Positions 17,398 through 26,273 of a stretch of DNA of 64,000 nucleotides are shown here, one piece after another. The DNA is from Hafnia alvei (GTDB lineage Bacteria > Pseudomonadota > Gammaproteobacteria > Enterobacterales > Enterobacteriaceae): assembly GCF_964063325.1 (NCBI RefSeq), contig NZ_OZ061315.1, forward strand, positions 1,426,001 to 1,490,000, given 5' to 3'. Within the stretch, counting starts at the first letter, position 1. Each line of letters starts with the position of its first letter. The notes below the pieces were generated by a model that was given only the letters and a program-made list of their open reading frames with translations, made no database searches and had not been told where the DNA came from. The translations under genes and the position numbers were made by a program.

Positions 17398-17577
17398 TCA
17401 CATTCATCCTTAATTTCTCCCTCACACCGCCATTCTAAAATGCCTTATAGCGTTTGATGCTTTCTGAGTCCCAAACGATATATAAAACCGTTACAGGTTA
17501 GCCTCTAGTTATAAATACACTAACAGTCATAAAGACGACATGCGTGGTCGTTTTCACAGACTGACTGAAGGTGAACG
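17398..17577 (+). promoter_or_regulatory. cysP upstream region with likely CysB-dependent promoter
   Basis: The 180-bp AT-rich gap before cysP contains TATATAAAACC (17480s) and AGTTATAAATACACTAACAG (about 17506-17525), the kind of AT-rich sequence in which CysB binds and activates cys operons. No clean -35/-10 pair with 17-bp spacing was found, consistent with an activator-dependent promoter. CysB control is inferred from the E. coli cysPTWA operon. Confidence 0.35.
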
Positions 17578-18582
17578 ATGAAACTGAATAAGCTCAAAGG
17601 ATGGACGCTGGCGACGTTGCTGATTTCTGGCGGAGCGCCGGCGGCTGAACTGCTGAATAGCTCTTATGATGTTTCTCGCGAGCTGTTTACCGCACTTAAT
17701 CCGGCTTTTGAAACGCAATGGCAGAAAGAGGGAAATCCTGCGCTGACCATCAAGCAGTCTCATGCGGGTTCGTCTAAACAGGCTTTGGCTATCTTGCAGG
17801 GGCTACGTGCGGATGTTGTGACCTACAATCAGGTGACCGATGTGCAGATCCTGCACGATCGCGGCAATCTGATCCCCGCAGACTGGCAGGCACGCCTGCC
17901 GAATAACAGCTCACCGTTCTATTCCACCATGGCGTTCTTAGTGCGTAAGGGAAACCCGAAGCAGATCCATGATTGGAACGATCTGGTGCGCAGCGATGTG
18001 AAACTGATCTTCCCTAATCCAAAAACCTCGGGTAACGGGCGTTATACCTATCTTGCCGCATGGGGCGCAGCGAATTTGAGCGATGGTGGCGATCAGGCCA
18101 AAAGCCGCGAGTGGATGAAACGTTTTCTTGGCAACGTAGAAGTTTTTGACACCGGCGGCCGGGGTGCCACGACGACGTTTGTAGAACGTAATTTGGGCGA
18201 CGTGCTGATTAGCTTTGAATCGGAAGTGAAAAACATTCAAAAACAGTACGGTGACGCGGGCTATGAGGTGATAGTTCCTCCGGTCGATATTCTGGCGGAA
18301 TTCCCCGTTGCGTGGGTGGATAAAAATGTTGAGCGTAACGGTACCGAAAAAGCCGCTAAGGCCTATTTGAACTATCTCTATTCGCCTGAGGCACAAAAAA
18401 TTATCACCAGCTTCAACTACCGCGTGTATGACAAACAGGCGATGGCTGCGGCCAAAGGGCAGTTCCCTGAAACCAAGCTGTTCCGCGTTGAGGATCAGTT
18501 TGGTAGTTGGCCGAAAGTGATGCAAACGCACTTCGCCACCGGCGGTGAGCTTGACCAACTGTTAGCAGAAGGGCACCGGTAA
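17578..18582 (+). CDS. cysP: Thiosulfate/sulfate-binding periplasmic protein CysP
   Basis: The 334-residue protein has a signal peptide (cleavage after about residue 23, PAA) and the sulfate-binding-protein fold: SSYDVSRELF, QSHAGSSKQALAILQGLRAD, FPNPKTSGNGRYTYLAAWG and FDTGGRGATTTF. It captures thiosulfate and sulfate in the periplasm for CysTWA. GAAGGTG lies 6 bases before the ATG. The cysT start overlaps its stop (TAATG). Confidence 0.96.
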   Translation: MKLNKLKGWTLATLLISGGAPAAELLNSSYDVSRELFTALNPAFETQWQKEGNPALTIKQSHAGSSKQALAILQGLRADVVTYNQVTDVQILHDRGNLIPADWQARLPNNSSPFYSTMAFLVRKGNPKQIHDWNDLVRSDVKLIFPNPKTSGNGRYTYLAAWGAANLSDGGDQAKSREWMKRFLGNVEVFDTGGRGATTTFVERNLGDVLISFESEVKNIQKQYGDAGYEVIVPPVDILAEFPVAWVDKNVERNGTEKAAKAYLNYLYSPEAQKIITSFNYRVYDKQAMAAAKGQFPETKLFRVEDQFGSWPKVMQTHFATGGELDQLLAEGHR

Positions 18583-19421
18583 TGTTGTTGTCTCGCGCTG
18601 CACCGAAAAGGGTTTTGCCCGGCTTTACCCTGAGTCTGGGCAGTAGCCTGCTGTATACCTGTTTAATTTTGTTGTTGCCGTTAAGCGCGCTGGTTATGCA
18701 GCTCGCGCAGATGACGTGGCAGCAGTATTGGGATGTGATCACCAACCCACAGGTGGTGGCCGCCTATAAAGTGACTTTGCTGGCGGCGGGCGTTGCCAGC
18801 GTATTCAACGCGATATTTGGCATGCTGATGGCATGGATCCTGACGCGCTACGAGTTCCCTGGGAAAACCCTGTTGGACGGGCTGATGGATCTGCCGTTTG
18901 CTTTGCCAACGGCGGTGGCCGGGTTAACGCTGGCAGGTTTATTTTCGACTACGGGTTGGTATGGGCAATGGCTGGCGATGATTGATATTAAAGTCGCTTT
19001 CACATGGCTCGGCATTGCCGTCGCGATGGCCTTTACCAGCATTCCGTTTGTGGTGCGTACCGTGCAGCCTGTGCTGGAAGAACTCGGGCCTGAGTATGAA
19101 GAGGCCGCGCAGACGCTAGGCGCTTCACGCTGGCAGAGCTTCCGCAAAGTGGTGTTTCCCGAAGTAGCGCCTGCGCTGTTAGCGGGAACCGCGCTGTCGT
19201 TCACCCGTAGCCTCGGTGAGTTTGGCGCGGTGATTTTCATTGCGGGCAATATTGCATGGAAGACGGAAGTGACGTCGCTGATGATTTTTATCCGCCTGCA
19301 AGAATTTGATTATCCGGCGGCGAGCGCGATTGCCTCGGTTATCTTAGCGGCATCGCTGCTGCTGCTGTTTAGCATTAACACGTTGCAAAGCCGCTTCGGC
19401 AAACGTATTGGGGGGCATTAA
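18582..19421 (+). CDS. cysT: Sulfate/thiosulfate ABC permease CysT (CysU)
   Basis: The 279-residue membrane protein has about six transmembrane segments and the coupling-loop motif EEAAQTLGASRWQSFRKVVF (about 171-190). LDGLMDLPFALPTAVAGLTL and SLGEFGAVIFIAGN are typical of CysT. It pairs with CysW to form the pore. It overlaps cysP and cysW by one base each, so the operon is tightly coupled. Confidence 0.96.
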   Translation: MLLSRAAPKRVLPGFTLSLGSSLLYTCLILLLPLSALVMQLAQMTWQQYWDVITNPQVVAAYKVTLLAAGVASVFNAIFGMLMAWILTRYEFPGKTLLDGLMDLPFALPTAVAGLTLAGLFSTTGWYGQWLAMIDIKVAFTWLGIAVAMAFTSIPFVVRTVQPVLEELGPEYEEAAQTLGASRWQSFRKVVFPEVAPALLAGTALSFTRSLGEFGAVIFIAGNIAWKTEVTSLMIFIRLQEFDYPAASAIASVILAASLLLLFSINTLQSRFGKRIGGH

Positions 19422-20299
19422 TGGCTGACTTATCTGCATGGCAAGGCAACAGCCAACAACTGCGCCCCAAGATCGACTGGTTGAAATGGTTTTTGATCGG
19501 CAGCGGCGTGCTGCTTTCGGTGCTGTTGTTGCTGGTGCCGATGATTTCAATCTTTGCTTTGGCGTTTTCTGAAGGCGCTGGCGTGGTGTGGAAGAATCTC
19601 AGCGATCCCGACATGCTGCATGCGATTTGGCTTACGGTGCTGGTGGCGTTGATTACGGTTCCGGTCAATCTGGTGTTTGGTACGCTGCTGGCATGGCTGT
19701 GCACGCGCTTTGTGTTTCCTGGTCGCCAGCTGTTGCTGACGTTGATTGATATTCCTTTTGCGGTTTCGCCGGTGGTGGCGGGGCTGCTCTATTTACTGTT
19801 TTACGGATCGAACGGTCCATTGGGTGGCTGGTTGGATGCGCATGACATTCAACTGATGTTCTCGTGGCCGGGCATGGTGTTAGTCACGGTATTTGTAACC
19901 TGTCCGTTTGTGGTTCGCGAGCTGGTGCCGGTGATGATGAGCCAAGGGAGTCACGAAGATGAAGCGGCGGTGCTGCTGGGGGCTTCTGGCTGGCAGATGT
20001 TTCGCCGTGTGACGCTGCCGAATATCCGTTGGGCGCTGTTGTATGGCGTGGTGCTGACTAACGCGCGTGCGATTGGTGAATTTGGTGCGGTGTCGGTGGT
20101 TTCAGGTTCGATACGTGGTGAAACTTATACGCTGCCGCTACAGGTTGAATTGCTGCATCAGGATTACAACACCGCCGGGGCGTTTACCGCCGCTGCGCTG
20201 TTGACGCTGATGGCGATTGTAACGTTGTTCTTGAAAAATATGCTGCAATGGCGCTTGAACCGACAGGTGGTTCACGCTGCGCGGGAGGACGTGAAATGA
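19421..20299 (+). CDS. cysW: Sulfate/thiosulfate ABC permease CysW
   Basis: The 292-residue second permease has six hydrophobic segments, LLTLIDIPFAVSPVVAGLLY, the coupling loop EDEAAVLLGASGWQMFRRVT and AIGEFGAVSVVSGSIRGET, all typical of CysW. Its ATG overlaps the cysT stop and its own stop overlaps the cysA ATG. Confidence 0.96.
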   Translation: MADLSAWQGNSQQLRPKIDWLKWFLIGSGVLLSVLLLLVPMISIFALAFSEGAGVVWKNLSDPDMLHAIWLTVLVALITVPVNLVFGTLLAWLCTRFVFPGRQLLLTLIDIPFAVSPVVAGLLYLLFYGSNGPLGGWLDAHDIQLMFSWPGMVLVTVFVTCPFVVRELVPVMMSQGSHEDEAAVLLGASGWQMFRRVTLPNIRWALLYGVVLTNARAIGEFGAVSVVSGSIRGETYTLPLQVELLHQDYNTAGAFTAAALLTLMAIVTLFLKNMLQWRLNRQVVHAAREDVK

Positions 20300-21390
20300 G
20301 CATTGAGATTAAACAGGTCAACAAATACTTTGGCCGTACCAAAGTCCTGAACGACATTTCTCTGACCATTCCGTCTGGCCAGATGGTGGCGCTGCTTGGC
20401 CCATCGGGGTCGGGTAAAACCACGCTGCTGCGAATTATTGCCGGCTTAGAAGGGCAGAGCGGCGGACAGCTCAGCTTTAACGGTAATGACGTAAGCCGTC
20501 TGCATGCGCGCGATCGCCGTGTGGGTTTTGTCTTCCAGCATTACGCCCTGTTTCGTCATATGAGCGTGTTTGATAACGTAGCCTTTGGCTTAACGGTGCT
20601 GCCGCGCCGCGAGCGTCCGTCAACGGCGGCGATTAAACAGAAAGTGGAACAGTTGCTGGAAATGGTTCAGCTTGCCCATCTGGCCGATCGTTTTCCTTCC
20701 CAGCTCTCCGGTGGACAAAAGCAGCGCGTTGCTCTGGCGCGCGCGTTAGCCGTTGAGCCTGAAATTTTGCTGTTGGATGAACCGTTTGGCGCACTGGATG
20801 CACAGGTGCGTAAAGAGCTGCGCCGCTGGTTACGTCAGTTACATGAAGAGCTGAAATTCACCAGCGTGTTTGTGACTCACGATCAGGAAGAAGCCATGGA
20901 AGTGGCGGATCAGATCGTGGTGATGAGCCAAGGGAATATTGAGCAAATTGGCTCGCCTGACGACGTGTGGCGTGAACCTGCCAGCCGATTTGTGCTGGAG
21001 TTTTTAGGCGAAGTGAATAAAGTCGATGGCGAAATTCGTGGTTCGCAGATTTACATCGGTGAACATCATTGGCCTTTGGCCTTTTCGCCGTTGCATCAAG
21101 GCAAAGTCGATATGTTCCTGCGCCCGTGGGAAATGGAAGTCAGCTTGCAGGCTAATGCACGTTGTCCGTTACCCGTTCAGGTCTTGGAAGTGAGTCCACG
21201 CGGACACTATTGGCAGCTTACCGTGCAGCCGCAGGGCTGGCATCCTGAACCTATCAGCGTGGTGATGCTGGAAGGCAATGGTACACAGGCGCCCAAACGC
21301 GGTGGTCGATATTTTGTGGGTGGGCTGAATGCGCGCTTGTATGCGGGCGATACGCCCTTGCAACCGGTAGCGCTGGCTAAAAGTGCTTAG
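20296..21390 (+). CDS. cysA: Sulfate/thiosulfate import ATP-binding protein CysA
   Basis: The 364-residue ATPase has Walker A GPSGSGKTT, signature LSGGQKQRVALARALA, Walker B ILLLDEPFGALD and H-loop FVTHDQEEAMEV. A C-terminal TOBE-type regulatory domain begins near residue 240. The ATG at 20296 overlaps the cysW stop and follows GGGAGG; an earlier in-frame ATG lies inside cysW and is not used. It energises CysTW. Confidence 0.96.
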   Translation: MSIEIKQVNKYFGRTKVLNDISLTIPSGQMVALLGPSGSGKTTLLRIIAGLEGQSGGQLSFNGNDVSRLHARDRRVGFVFQHYALFRHMSVFDNVAFGLTVLPRRERPSTAAIKQKVEQLLEMVQLAHLADRFPSQLSGGQKQRVALARALAVEPEILLLDEPFGALDAQVRKELRRWLRQLHEELKFTSVFVTHDQEEAMEVADQIVVMSQGNIEQIGSPDDVWREPASRFVLEFLGEVNKVDGEIRGSQIYIGEHHWPLAFSPLHQGKVDMFLRPWEMEVSLQANARCPLPVQVLEVSPRGHYWQLTVQPQGWHPEPISVVMLEGNGTQAPKRGGRYFVGGLNARLYAGDTPLQPVALAKSA

Positions 21391-21399
21391 ACCCTTTGG

Positions 21400-21440
21400 C
21401 CTCTCCCCGTCCTTTTCTTCGAAGGGCGGGGATTTAGATT
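21400..21440 (+). terminator. Probable terminator of cysPTWA
   Basis: TCCCCGTCCTT (21404-21414) pairs with AAGGGCGGGGA (21422-21432; one G-U) around a 7-nt loop. The following T run is short (TTTAGATTATG), so termination may be partial with read-through into cysM. Confidence 0.5.
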
Positions 21441-21512
21441 ATGCCCCTTCAACATCTCTGCTTTTGCATTACACTAAACTTCTCATCTTTTTGGCTAAAT
21501 AGGTAACCGCCC

Positions 21513-22394
21513 GTGAGTTCTCTGGAATCTTGTATTGGAAACACGCCTTTAGTGCAGCTGCAGCGGATGGCTGCGGGCACGGGGAGTGAGGTCTGGGTCA
21601 AACTGGAAGGTAATAATCCGGCTGGCTCGGTGAAGGATCGCGCGGCGCTGTCAATGATTCAACAGGCTGAACTGCGCGGCGAGATTAAACCGGGCGATAC
21701 CCTGATTGAGGCAACCAGCGGTAATACCGGTATTGCGTTAGCGATGATTGCAGCGCTGAAAGGCTATCGGATGAAACTGCTGATGCCGGAGAATATGAGC
21801 CAAGAGCGACAGGCGTCGATGCGTGCATACGGTGCCGAGCTGATTTTAGTTAGCCGTGAACAGGGCATTGAGGGCGCTCGCGATCTGGCCCAGCAAATGG
21901 CCGATCGCGGTGAAGGTATGATCCTCGATCAGTTTAATAATGCGGATAACCCGCTGGCGCATTTTACCACCACCGGGCCTGAGATTTGGCAGCAGATGCA
22001 GGGTAAGGTGACGCATTTCGTGTCGAGTATGGGCACTACGGGCACAATTACCGGCGTTGGCCATTTCTTAAAGCAGCAGAGCGATACGGTGAAAATCGTC
22101 GGTCTACAGCCTTCTGAAGGCTCAAGCATTCCGGGGATCCGCCGTTGGCCGCAGGAATATCTGCCGGGAATTTATCGCCCAGAACTGGTGGATGAGGTGA
22201 TGGATATGTCACAGCAGCTGGCGGAAGAAACCATGAAACGCTTGGCGCGCGAAGAAGGGCTGTTTTGCGGCGTGAGTTCGGGTGGTGCTGTCGCTGGAGC
22301 GCTGCGTGTAGCGCAGGAAAATCCGGGGAGCAAAGTGGTAGCGATTATTTGTGACCGAGGCGACCGCTATTTATCGACAGGCGTGTTTGGCTAA
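21513..22394 (+). CDS. cysM: Cysteine synthase B CysM
   Basis: The 293-residue PLP enzyme makes cysteine from O-acetylserine and sulfide; the CysM type also uses thiosulfate to give S-sulfocysteine. The PLP lysine is Lys41 in NNPAGSVKDRAA, and the phosphate loop is ATSGNTGIAL. SSMGTTGTITGVG and GLFCGVSSGGAVAGA are also family features. The start is GTG, with AGGT upstream. It lies 122 bp downstream of cysA, the E. coli arrangement, which suits thiosulfate brought in by CysPTWA. Confidence 0.95.
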   Translation: MSSLESCIGNTPLVQLQRMAAGTGSEVWVKLEGNNPAGSVKDRAALSMIQQAELRGEIKPGDTLIEATSGNTGIALAMIAALKGYRMKLLMPENMSQERQASMRAYGAELILVSREQGIEGARDLAQQMADRGEGMILDQFNNADNPLAHFTTTGPEIWQQMQGKVTHFVSSMGTTGTITGVGHFLKQQSDTVKIVGLQPSEGSSIPGIRRWPQEYLPGIYRPELVDEVMDMSQQLAEETMKRLAREEGLFCGVSSGGAVAGALRVAQENPGSKVVAIICDRGDRYLSTGVFG

Positions 22395-22497
22395 TGGATG
22401 TGACCGTCTGGATGGAGTTACAAACAAATCAAATTCAGGGCAGTTGAGATGCCCTGATGAGGATTCCAGCGGCTTCTATATCAGATTTTATAGAGGG

Positions 22498-23067
22498 TTA
22501 TTGGTTGCAAACCGACGGAACCGCTTTGTATGTGTATACCAATTTTTCGCTTACGTAATAGTTGTAAATGACGCCTTCAGGAAATAAATCTCTAAACATC
22601 GTCACTTGAGCATTGTTAGAGCAGTAACGATTTACAATGCTTTTCTGCATATTGTTTTTCCATTGATCGCCTTCAATCACGTTGGCTGGAATCCCTTTTA
22701 TGACGTATTTATAGCTGAATGTATTTCCATCTAATGAAACATCAGACATTAAAGTCGCTTCGTCAATCAAGAGCGGCAGTTTTTTCTTCATTTCCGTAAC
22801 AACAATCTCTCTCAGATTGCTGGAGTCGTTGTCTGGTAATTTATTGAATTGTTCAATTTTTTCTGGCGTAGACCGTTCTTCTATTTCTTTTAGGGCATTA
22901 TCAACATCATCAGTTGCTTGCCCTTTCTCAGCGTTTGGTTGAGTTGCCGCACTATGCTCATTGGATTGTTTGACAGCGAGATCGGCCTTTTCTTTTGACG
23001 AGTCATCACACCCTCCAATGAAAAGAACGGCTGGAACGAGCATAGCGAGCATTGCCTTTTTCATCAT
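22498..23067 (-). CDS. Hypothetical lipoprotein
   Basis: The 189-residue protein has a clear lipoprotein signal: MMKKAMLAMLVPAVL then FIGGC, with Cys20 as the lipid site and Asp at +2, which in E. coli-type sorting can favour inner-membrane retention. A charged, low-complexity linker (about 21-75) precedes a compact C-terminal domain (about 85-189) with SLDGNTFSYKYVIKG and two cysteines (in NRYCSNN and SVCNQ), which may pair. I do not recognise the family. It is more AT-rich than its neighbours and sits between cysM and crr, where E. coli has pdxK and other genes, which suggests local gain. Confidence 0.72.
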   Translation of the reverse strand: MMKKAMLAMLVPAVLFIGGCDDSSKEKADLAVKQSNEHSAATQPNAEKGQATDDVDNALKEIEERSTPEKIEQFNKLPDNDSSNLREIVVTEMKKKLPLLIDEATLMSDVSLDGNTFSYKYVIKGIPANVIEGDQWKNNMQKSIVNRYCSNNAQVTMFRDLFPEGVIYNYYVSEKLVYTYKAVPSVCNQ

Positions 23068-23249
23068 CTTTAGTATTCCATCACTACGTTTTTGCTACTG
23101 TATACAAACCGTTAGACATAAAAAATCCATGCCATAGGGAAGGTACGCCTGAAAAGAGGAGCAGCGCGGTTTAAGCAATTGGACTACATATTTGCTGCTT
23201 GTTCGGTTGATCCCTGTTCTGTAAGAGCGATTTCAAGCAAGAAAGTTCC

Positions 23250-23281
23250 AAAAAAAAACGGAGCCTAAGGCTCCGTTTTTT
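23250..23281 (-). terminator. Terminator of ptsHI-crr
   Basis: CGGAGCC (23259-23265) and GGCTCCG (23269-23275) form a 7-bp stem with a 3-nt loop, flanked by A runs on the left and T runs on the right, so it can work in both directions; it lies just downstream of crr. Confidence 0.87.
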
Positions 23282-23295
23282 CATGCTAAATCACA

Positions 23296-23805
23296 TTATT
23301 TTTTAATGCGAATAACAGGGGTTTCGCCAACAACAACGGTACCAGAAAGCTTAGTCAGCTCTTTGATTTCGTCCATGTTAGAGATAACAACCGGAGTCAG
23401 GGTAGACTTGGCTTTTTCTTCCAGCAGCGCCAGATCGAACTCGATCACAACGTCGCCTTTCTTAACACGCTGGCCTTCTTCAGCGATGCGTTTGAAGCCT
23501 TCGCCTTTCAGTTCAACGGTGTCGATACCAAAGTGAACAAACAGCTCAATGCCGCTATCTGACTCGATTGAGAATGCATGGTTTGTTTCAAAGATTTTGC
23601 CAATGGTTCCATCAACGGGAGCAACCATTTTGTTGCCTGTTGGTTTGATAGCGATGCCATCACCAACGATCTTCTCTGCAAATACAACGTCCGGCACATC
23701 TTCAATGTTGACAATTTCACCAGACAACGGAGCAAAAATCTCAATGCTGCTCGTGTCTTTCTTGTCGTCTGAAACCAGAGATTTCAGTTTATCAAACAAA
23801 CCCAT
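23296..23805 (-). CDS. crr: PTS glucose-specific EIIA component (EIIA-Glc)
   Basis: The 169-residue phosphocarrier takes phosphate from HPr at His91 (LFVHFGIDTVEL) and passes it to EIICB-Glc; His76 (TNHAFSIES) is the second active-site histidine. Unphosphorylated it blocks several permeases (inducer exclusion), and phosphorylated it activates adenylate cyclase. AGGAG lies 7 bases before the ATG. It is the third gene of ptsH-ptsI-crr. Confidence 0.97.
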   Translation of the reverse strand: MGLFDKLKSLVSDDKKDTSSIEIFAPLSGEIVNIEDVPDVVFAEKIVGDGIAIKPTGNKMVAPVDGTIGKIFETNHAFSIESDSGIELFVHFGIDTVELKGEGFKRIAEEGQRVKKGDVVIEFDLALLEEKAKSTLTPVVISNMDEIKELTKLSGTVVVGETPVIRIKK

Positions 23806-23851
23806 GATCTTCTCCTAAGCAAGTAATGTTGGGCGGCGCCCAGCGCATGAA

Positions 23852-25579
23852 TTAGCAGATGGTTTTTTCTTCAATGAACTTGTTAACCACGTTCATTAAA
23901 TCTTCTGCTGTTGGCTGGTTCAGAGCTTCATCTGCCAGTGCCTTCACATCTTCAAAATTCGAATTACGAATGATTTTTTTGATGCGAGGGATAGAGATAG
24001 AACTCATGCTGAACTCATCCAGCCCCATGCCCAAAAGAAGCAGTGTAGCACGTTCATCACCAGCAAGCTCGCCGCACATACCGGTCCACTTACCTTCCGC
24101 GTGAGACGCGTCGATGACCTGTTTGATTAGGGTCAACACTGATGGAGCCATAGGGTTGTAGAGATGAGAAATCAGCTCGTTTCCGCGATCTACTGCTAGA
24201 GTATACTGGGTTAAGTCATTTGTCCCAATACTAAAGAAGTCAACTTCCTTCGCTAAGTGACGTGCGATGGTGGCAGCTGCTGGAGTTTCAACCATAACGC
24301 CGACTTCAATGGTTTCGTCGAAGGCTTTGCCTTCTTCGCGCAGCTGGGTTTTCAGCATTTCTAACTCTGCTTTCAGCTCACGTACTTCTTCAACGGAAAT
24401 AACCATTGGGAACATGATGCGCAGTTTGCCGAATGCAGAAGCACGCAGGATAGCGCGCAGCTGAGCATGCAGGATCTCTTTACGATCTAAACAGATACGA
24501 ATTGCACGCCAGCCCAAGAATGGGTTTTCTTCTTTTGGCAGGTCCATATACGGCAGATCTTTGTCGCCGCCGATGTCCATCGTACGCACGATGACCGCCT
24601 GAGAACCCATACCTTCAGCTACGGCTTTATAAGCCTGGAACTGTTCTTCTTCTGTTGGGAACGCATCGCGGTCCATGAACAGGAATTCAGTACGGTATAA
24701 ACCAACGCCTTCAGCGCCGTTACGCTCAGCACCGGCGATATCGCGCACGGTACCGATGTTGGCACAGACTTCAACCTGATGTCCGTCCAGCGTGATGGCT
24801 GGCAGATCTTTCAGTTTCACCAGTTCGTTCTTTTCAGACACATACTGGTTCTGTACCGCTTTCAATTCTTCAACGATTTCTGCCGTCGGGTTGACGTAGA
24901 TTTTGTTGTTAACGGCGTCAAGGATCAGGAAATCGCCGTTTTTGACTTGTTTGGTCACGTCAGAAGTGCCCACAATCGCTGGCAGTTCCAGAGAACGCGC
25001 CATGATAGAGGTGTGGGAAGTACGGCCGCCCAGATCGGTGATGAAGCCGAGAACCTTGTTCAGGTTCAGCTGTGCGGTTTCTGACGGAGTCAGGTCGGTG
25101 GCAACCAGAATAACTTCGTCCTGGATTGCGCTTAAATCAACGATAGTCATGCCAAGGATGTTCATCAGCAGACGTTTACCGATATCACGTACGTCAGCCG
25201 CACGCTCTTTCAGATATTCGTCGTCTAGCTCTTCCAGAGCCTTCGCTTGACCTTCGACAACTTCGTGAGCCGCAGCGTCTGCGGTCATTTTGCTGTCTTT
25301 AATGAGGGCTATGATTTCCTGCTCAAGCTCTTCGTCTTCCAATAACATGATGTGGCCTTCGAAGATGGCGGCTTTCTCTTCGCCAAAGGTCTCGCTTGCT
25401 TTTACTCTGATGGCTTCAAGCTGTACAGATGCTTTATCACGACCAGATTTAAAACGAGCGATCTCCTGCTCTACTTCTTCAGCAGCGATTTTTTTCCGGT
25501 TGATGATAATCTCATCTTCTTTCAGTAAGAGTGCCTTACCAAAAGCAATGCCCGGCGATACTAAGATACCTGAAATCAT
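23852..25579 (-). CDS. ptsI: PTS Enzyme I (phosphoenolpyruvate-protein phosphotransferase)
   Basis: The 575-residue enzyme transfers phosphate from phosphoenolpyruvate to HPr through His189 (GGRTSHTSIMARS). The C-terminal PEP-binding barrel has EGVGLYRTEFLFMDR, MCGELAGDERAT and the catalytic cysteine in GMCGELAG. The length equals that of E. coli Enzyme I. It lies 50 bp after ptsH and 46 bp before crr. Confidence 0.97.
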   Translation of the reverse strand: MISGILVSPGIAFGKALLLKEDEIIINRKKIAAEEVEQEIARFKSGRDKASVQLEAIRVKASETFGEEKAAIFEGHIMLLEDEELEQEIIALIKDSKMTADAAAHEVVEGQAKALEELDDEYLKERAADVRDIGKRLLMNILGMTIVDLSAIQDEVILVATDLTPSETAQLNLNKVLGFITDLGGRTSHTSIMARSLELPAIVGTSDVTKQVKNGDFLILDAVNNKIYVNPTAEIVEELKAVQNQYVSEKNELVKLKDLPAITLDGHQVEVCANIGTVRDIAGAERNGAEGVGLYRTEFLFMDRDAFPTEEEQFQAYKAVAEGMGSQAVIVRTMDIGGDKDLPYMDLPKEENPFLGWRAIRICLDRKEILHAQLRAILRASAFGKLRIMFPMVISVEEVRELKAELEMLKTQLREEGKAFDETIEVGVMVETPAAATIARHLAKEVDFFSIGTNDLTQYTLAVDRGNELISHLYNPMAPSVLTLIKQVIDASHAEGKWTGMCGELAGDERATLLLLGMGLDEFSMSSISIPRIKKIIRNSNFEDVKALADEALNQPTAEDLMNVVNKFIEEKTIC

Positions 25580-25629
25580 AACCCTACCTTACTGTTGACT
25601 GGTTAAACTAAACGGATTGGACCTGAGGA

Positions 25630-25887
25630 TTACTCAAGTTCTGCCATCAGTTTTACCAAATGTTCAACGGCTTTCTGCTCATCTTCACCTTCAGCGGCGA
25701 TAGTCACTACGGTGCCTTGGGTCAGACCCAGAGTCTGCAGTTTAAACAGGCTCTTAGCGCTTGCGCTTTTACCGTTAGAGGTCACAGTGATGTCAGAAGT
25801 GAAGCCTTTTGCTTCTTTAACGAACTGAGCAGCAGGGCGGGTGTGCAGACCATTCGGAGCGGTAATCGTAACTTCTTGCTGGAACAT
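25630..25887 (-). CDS. ptsH: PTS phosphocarrier protein HPr
   Basis: The 85-residue phosphocarrier has His15 in PNGLHTRPAAQF and the Ser46 region SAKSLFKLQTLG. It receives phosphate from Enzyme I and gives it to sugar-specific EIIA domains. The ATG at 25887 (MFQQEVTI, after GGGGA) is preferred to an in-frame ATG 12 bases upstream. Confidence 0.97.
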   Translation of the reverse strand: MFQQEVTITAPNGLHTRPAAQFVKEAKGFTSDITVTSNGKSASAKSLFKLQTLGLTQGTVVTIAAEGEDEQKAVEHLVKLMAELE

Positions 25888-26223
25888 AGGTTTCCCCAAC
25901 TATTTTTGAATTAATGTTGTGGGGCTAAAGTTTAGCTTAAATGCTGAACTTCAGCCTGTTTTCAGTTAGCGCCTAACTCGTGGAGCAGTAGCAGTTTGAG
26001 CGTTATGGGAAATGTGTTCAAGATAGAAACTATCGTGAATACGTTCGCCAATAACTTCCGTATTATGCCGCTATCGTGATGCTCAGGACAAATCAGTAAA
26101 TCGATTCAGCTGACTTGACGCAACACTCCGCTTTATTTCGCGCTTCAAAATAATTGCTTGGTTAAATACTAGACCCGGGCAGGAAAAGCAAGTTTGGGCA
26201 GGTAAAAACTTTGAACTGCGCCA
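25888..26223 (-). promoter_or_regulatory. ptsH leader and promoter region
   Basis: The 336-bp non-coding stretch upstream of ptsH fits the long multi-promoter leader of pts operons. One plausible promoter reads TTGAAC (26021-26016), 17-bp spacer, CAAACT (25998-25993) on the minus strand. I did not find a clean CRP site by eye. A GTTAG-N3-CTAAC inverted repeat lies at about 25966-25978. No other gene is seen. Confidence 0.35.
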
Positions 26224-26252
26224 CAAAAAAGCACCCAATCGGGTGCTTTTTT
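26224..26252 (-). terminator. Terminator of cysK
   Basis: GCACCC (26231-26236) and GGGTGC (26241-26246) with a 4-nt loop, flanked by an A run and a T run; it lies just downstream of cysK. Confidence 0.83.
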
Positions 26253-26273
26253 AGCATGATTAGAACATTAGCA

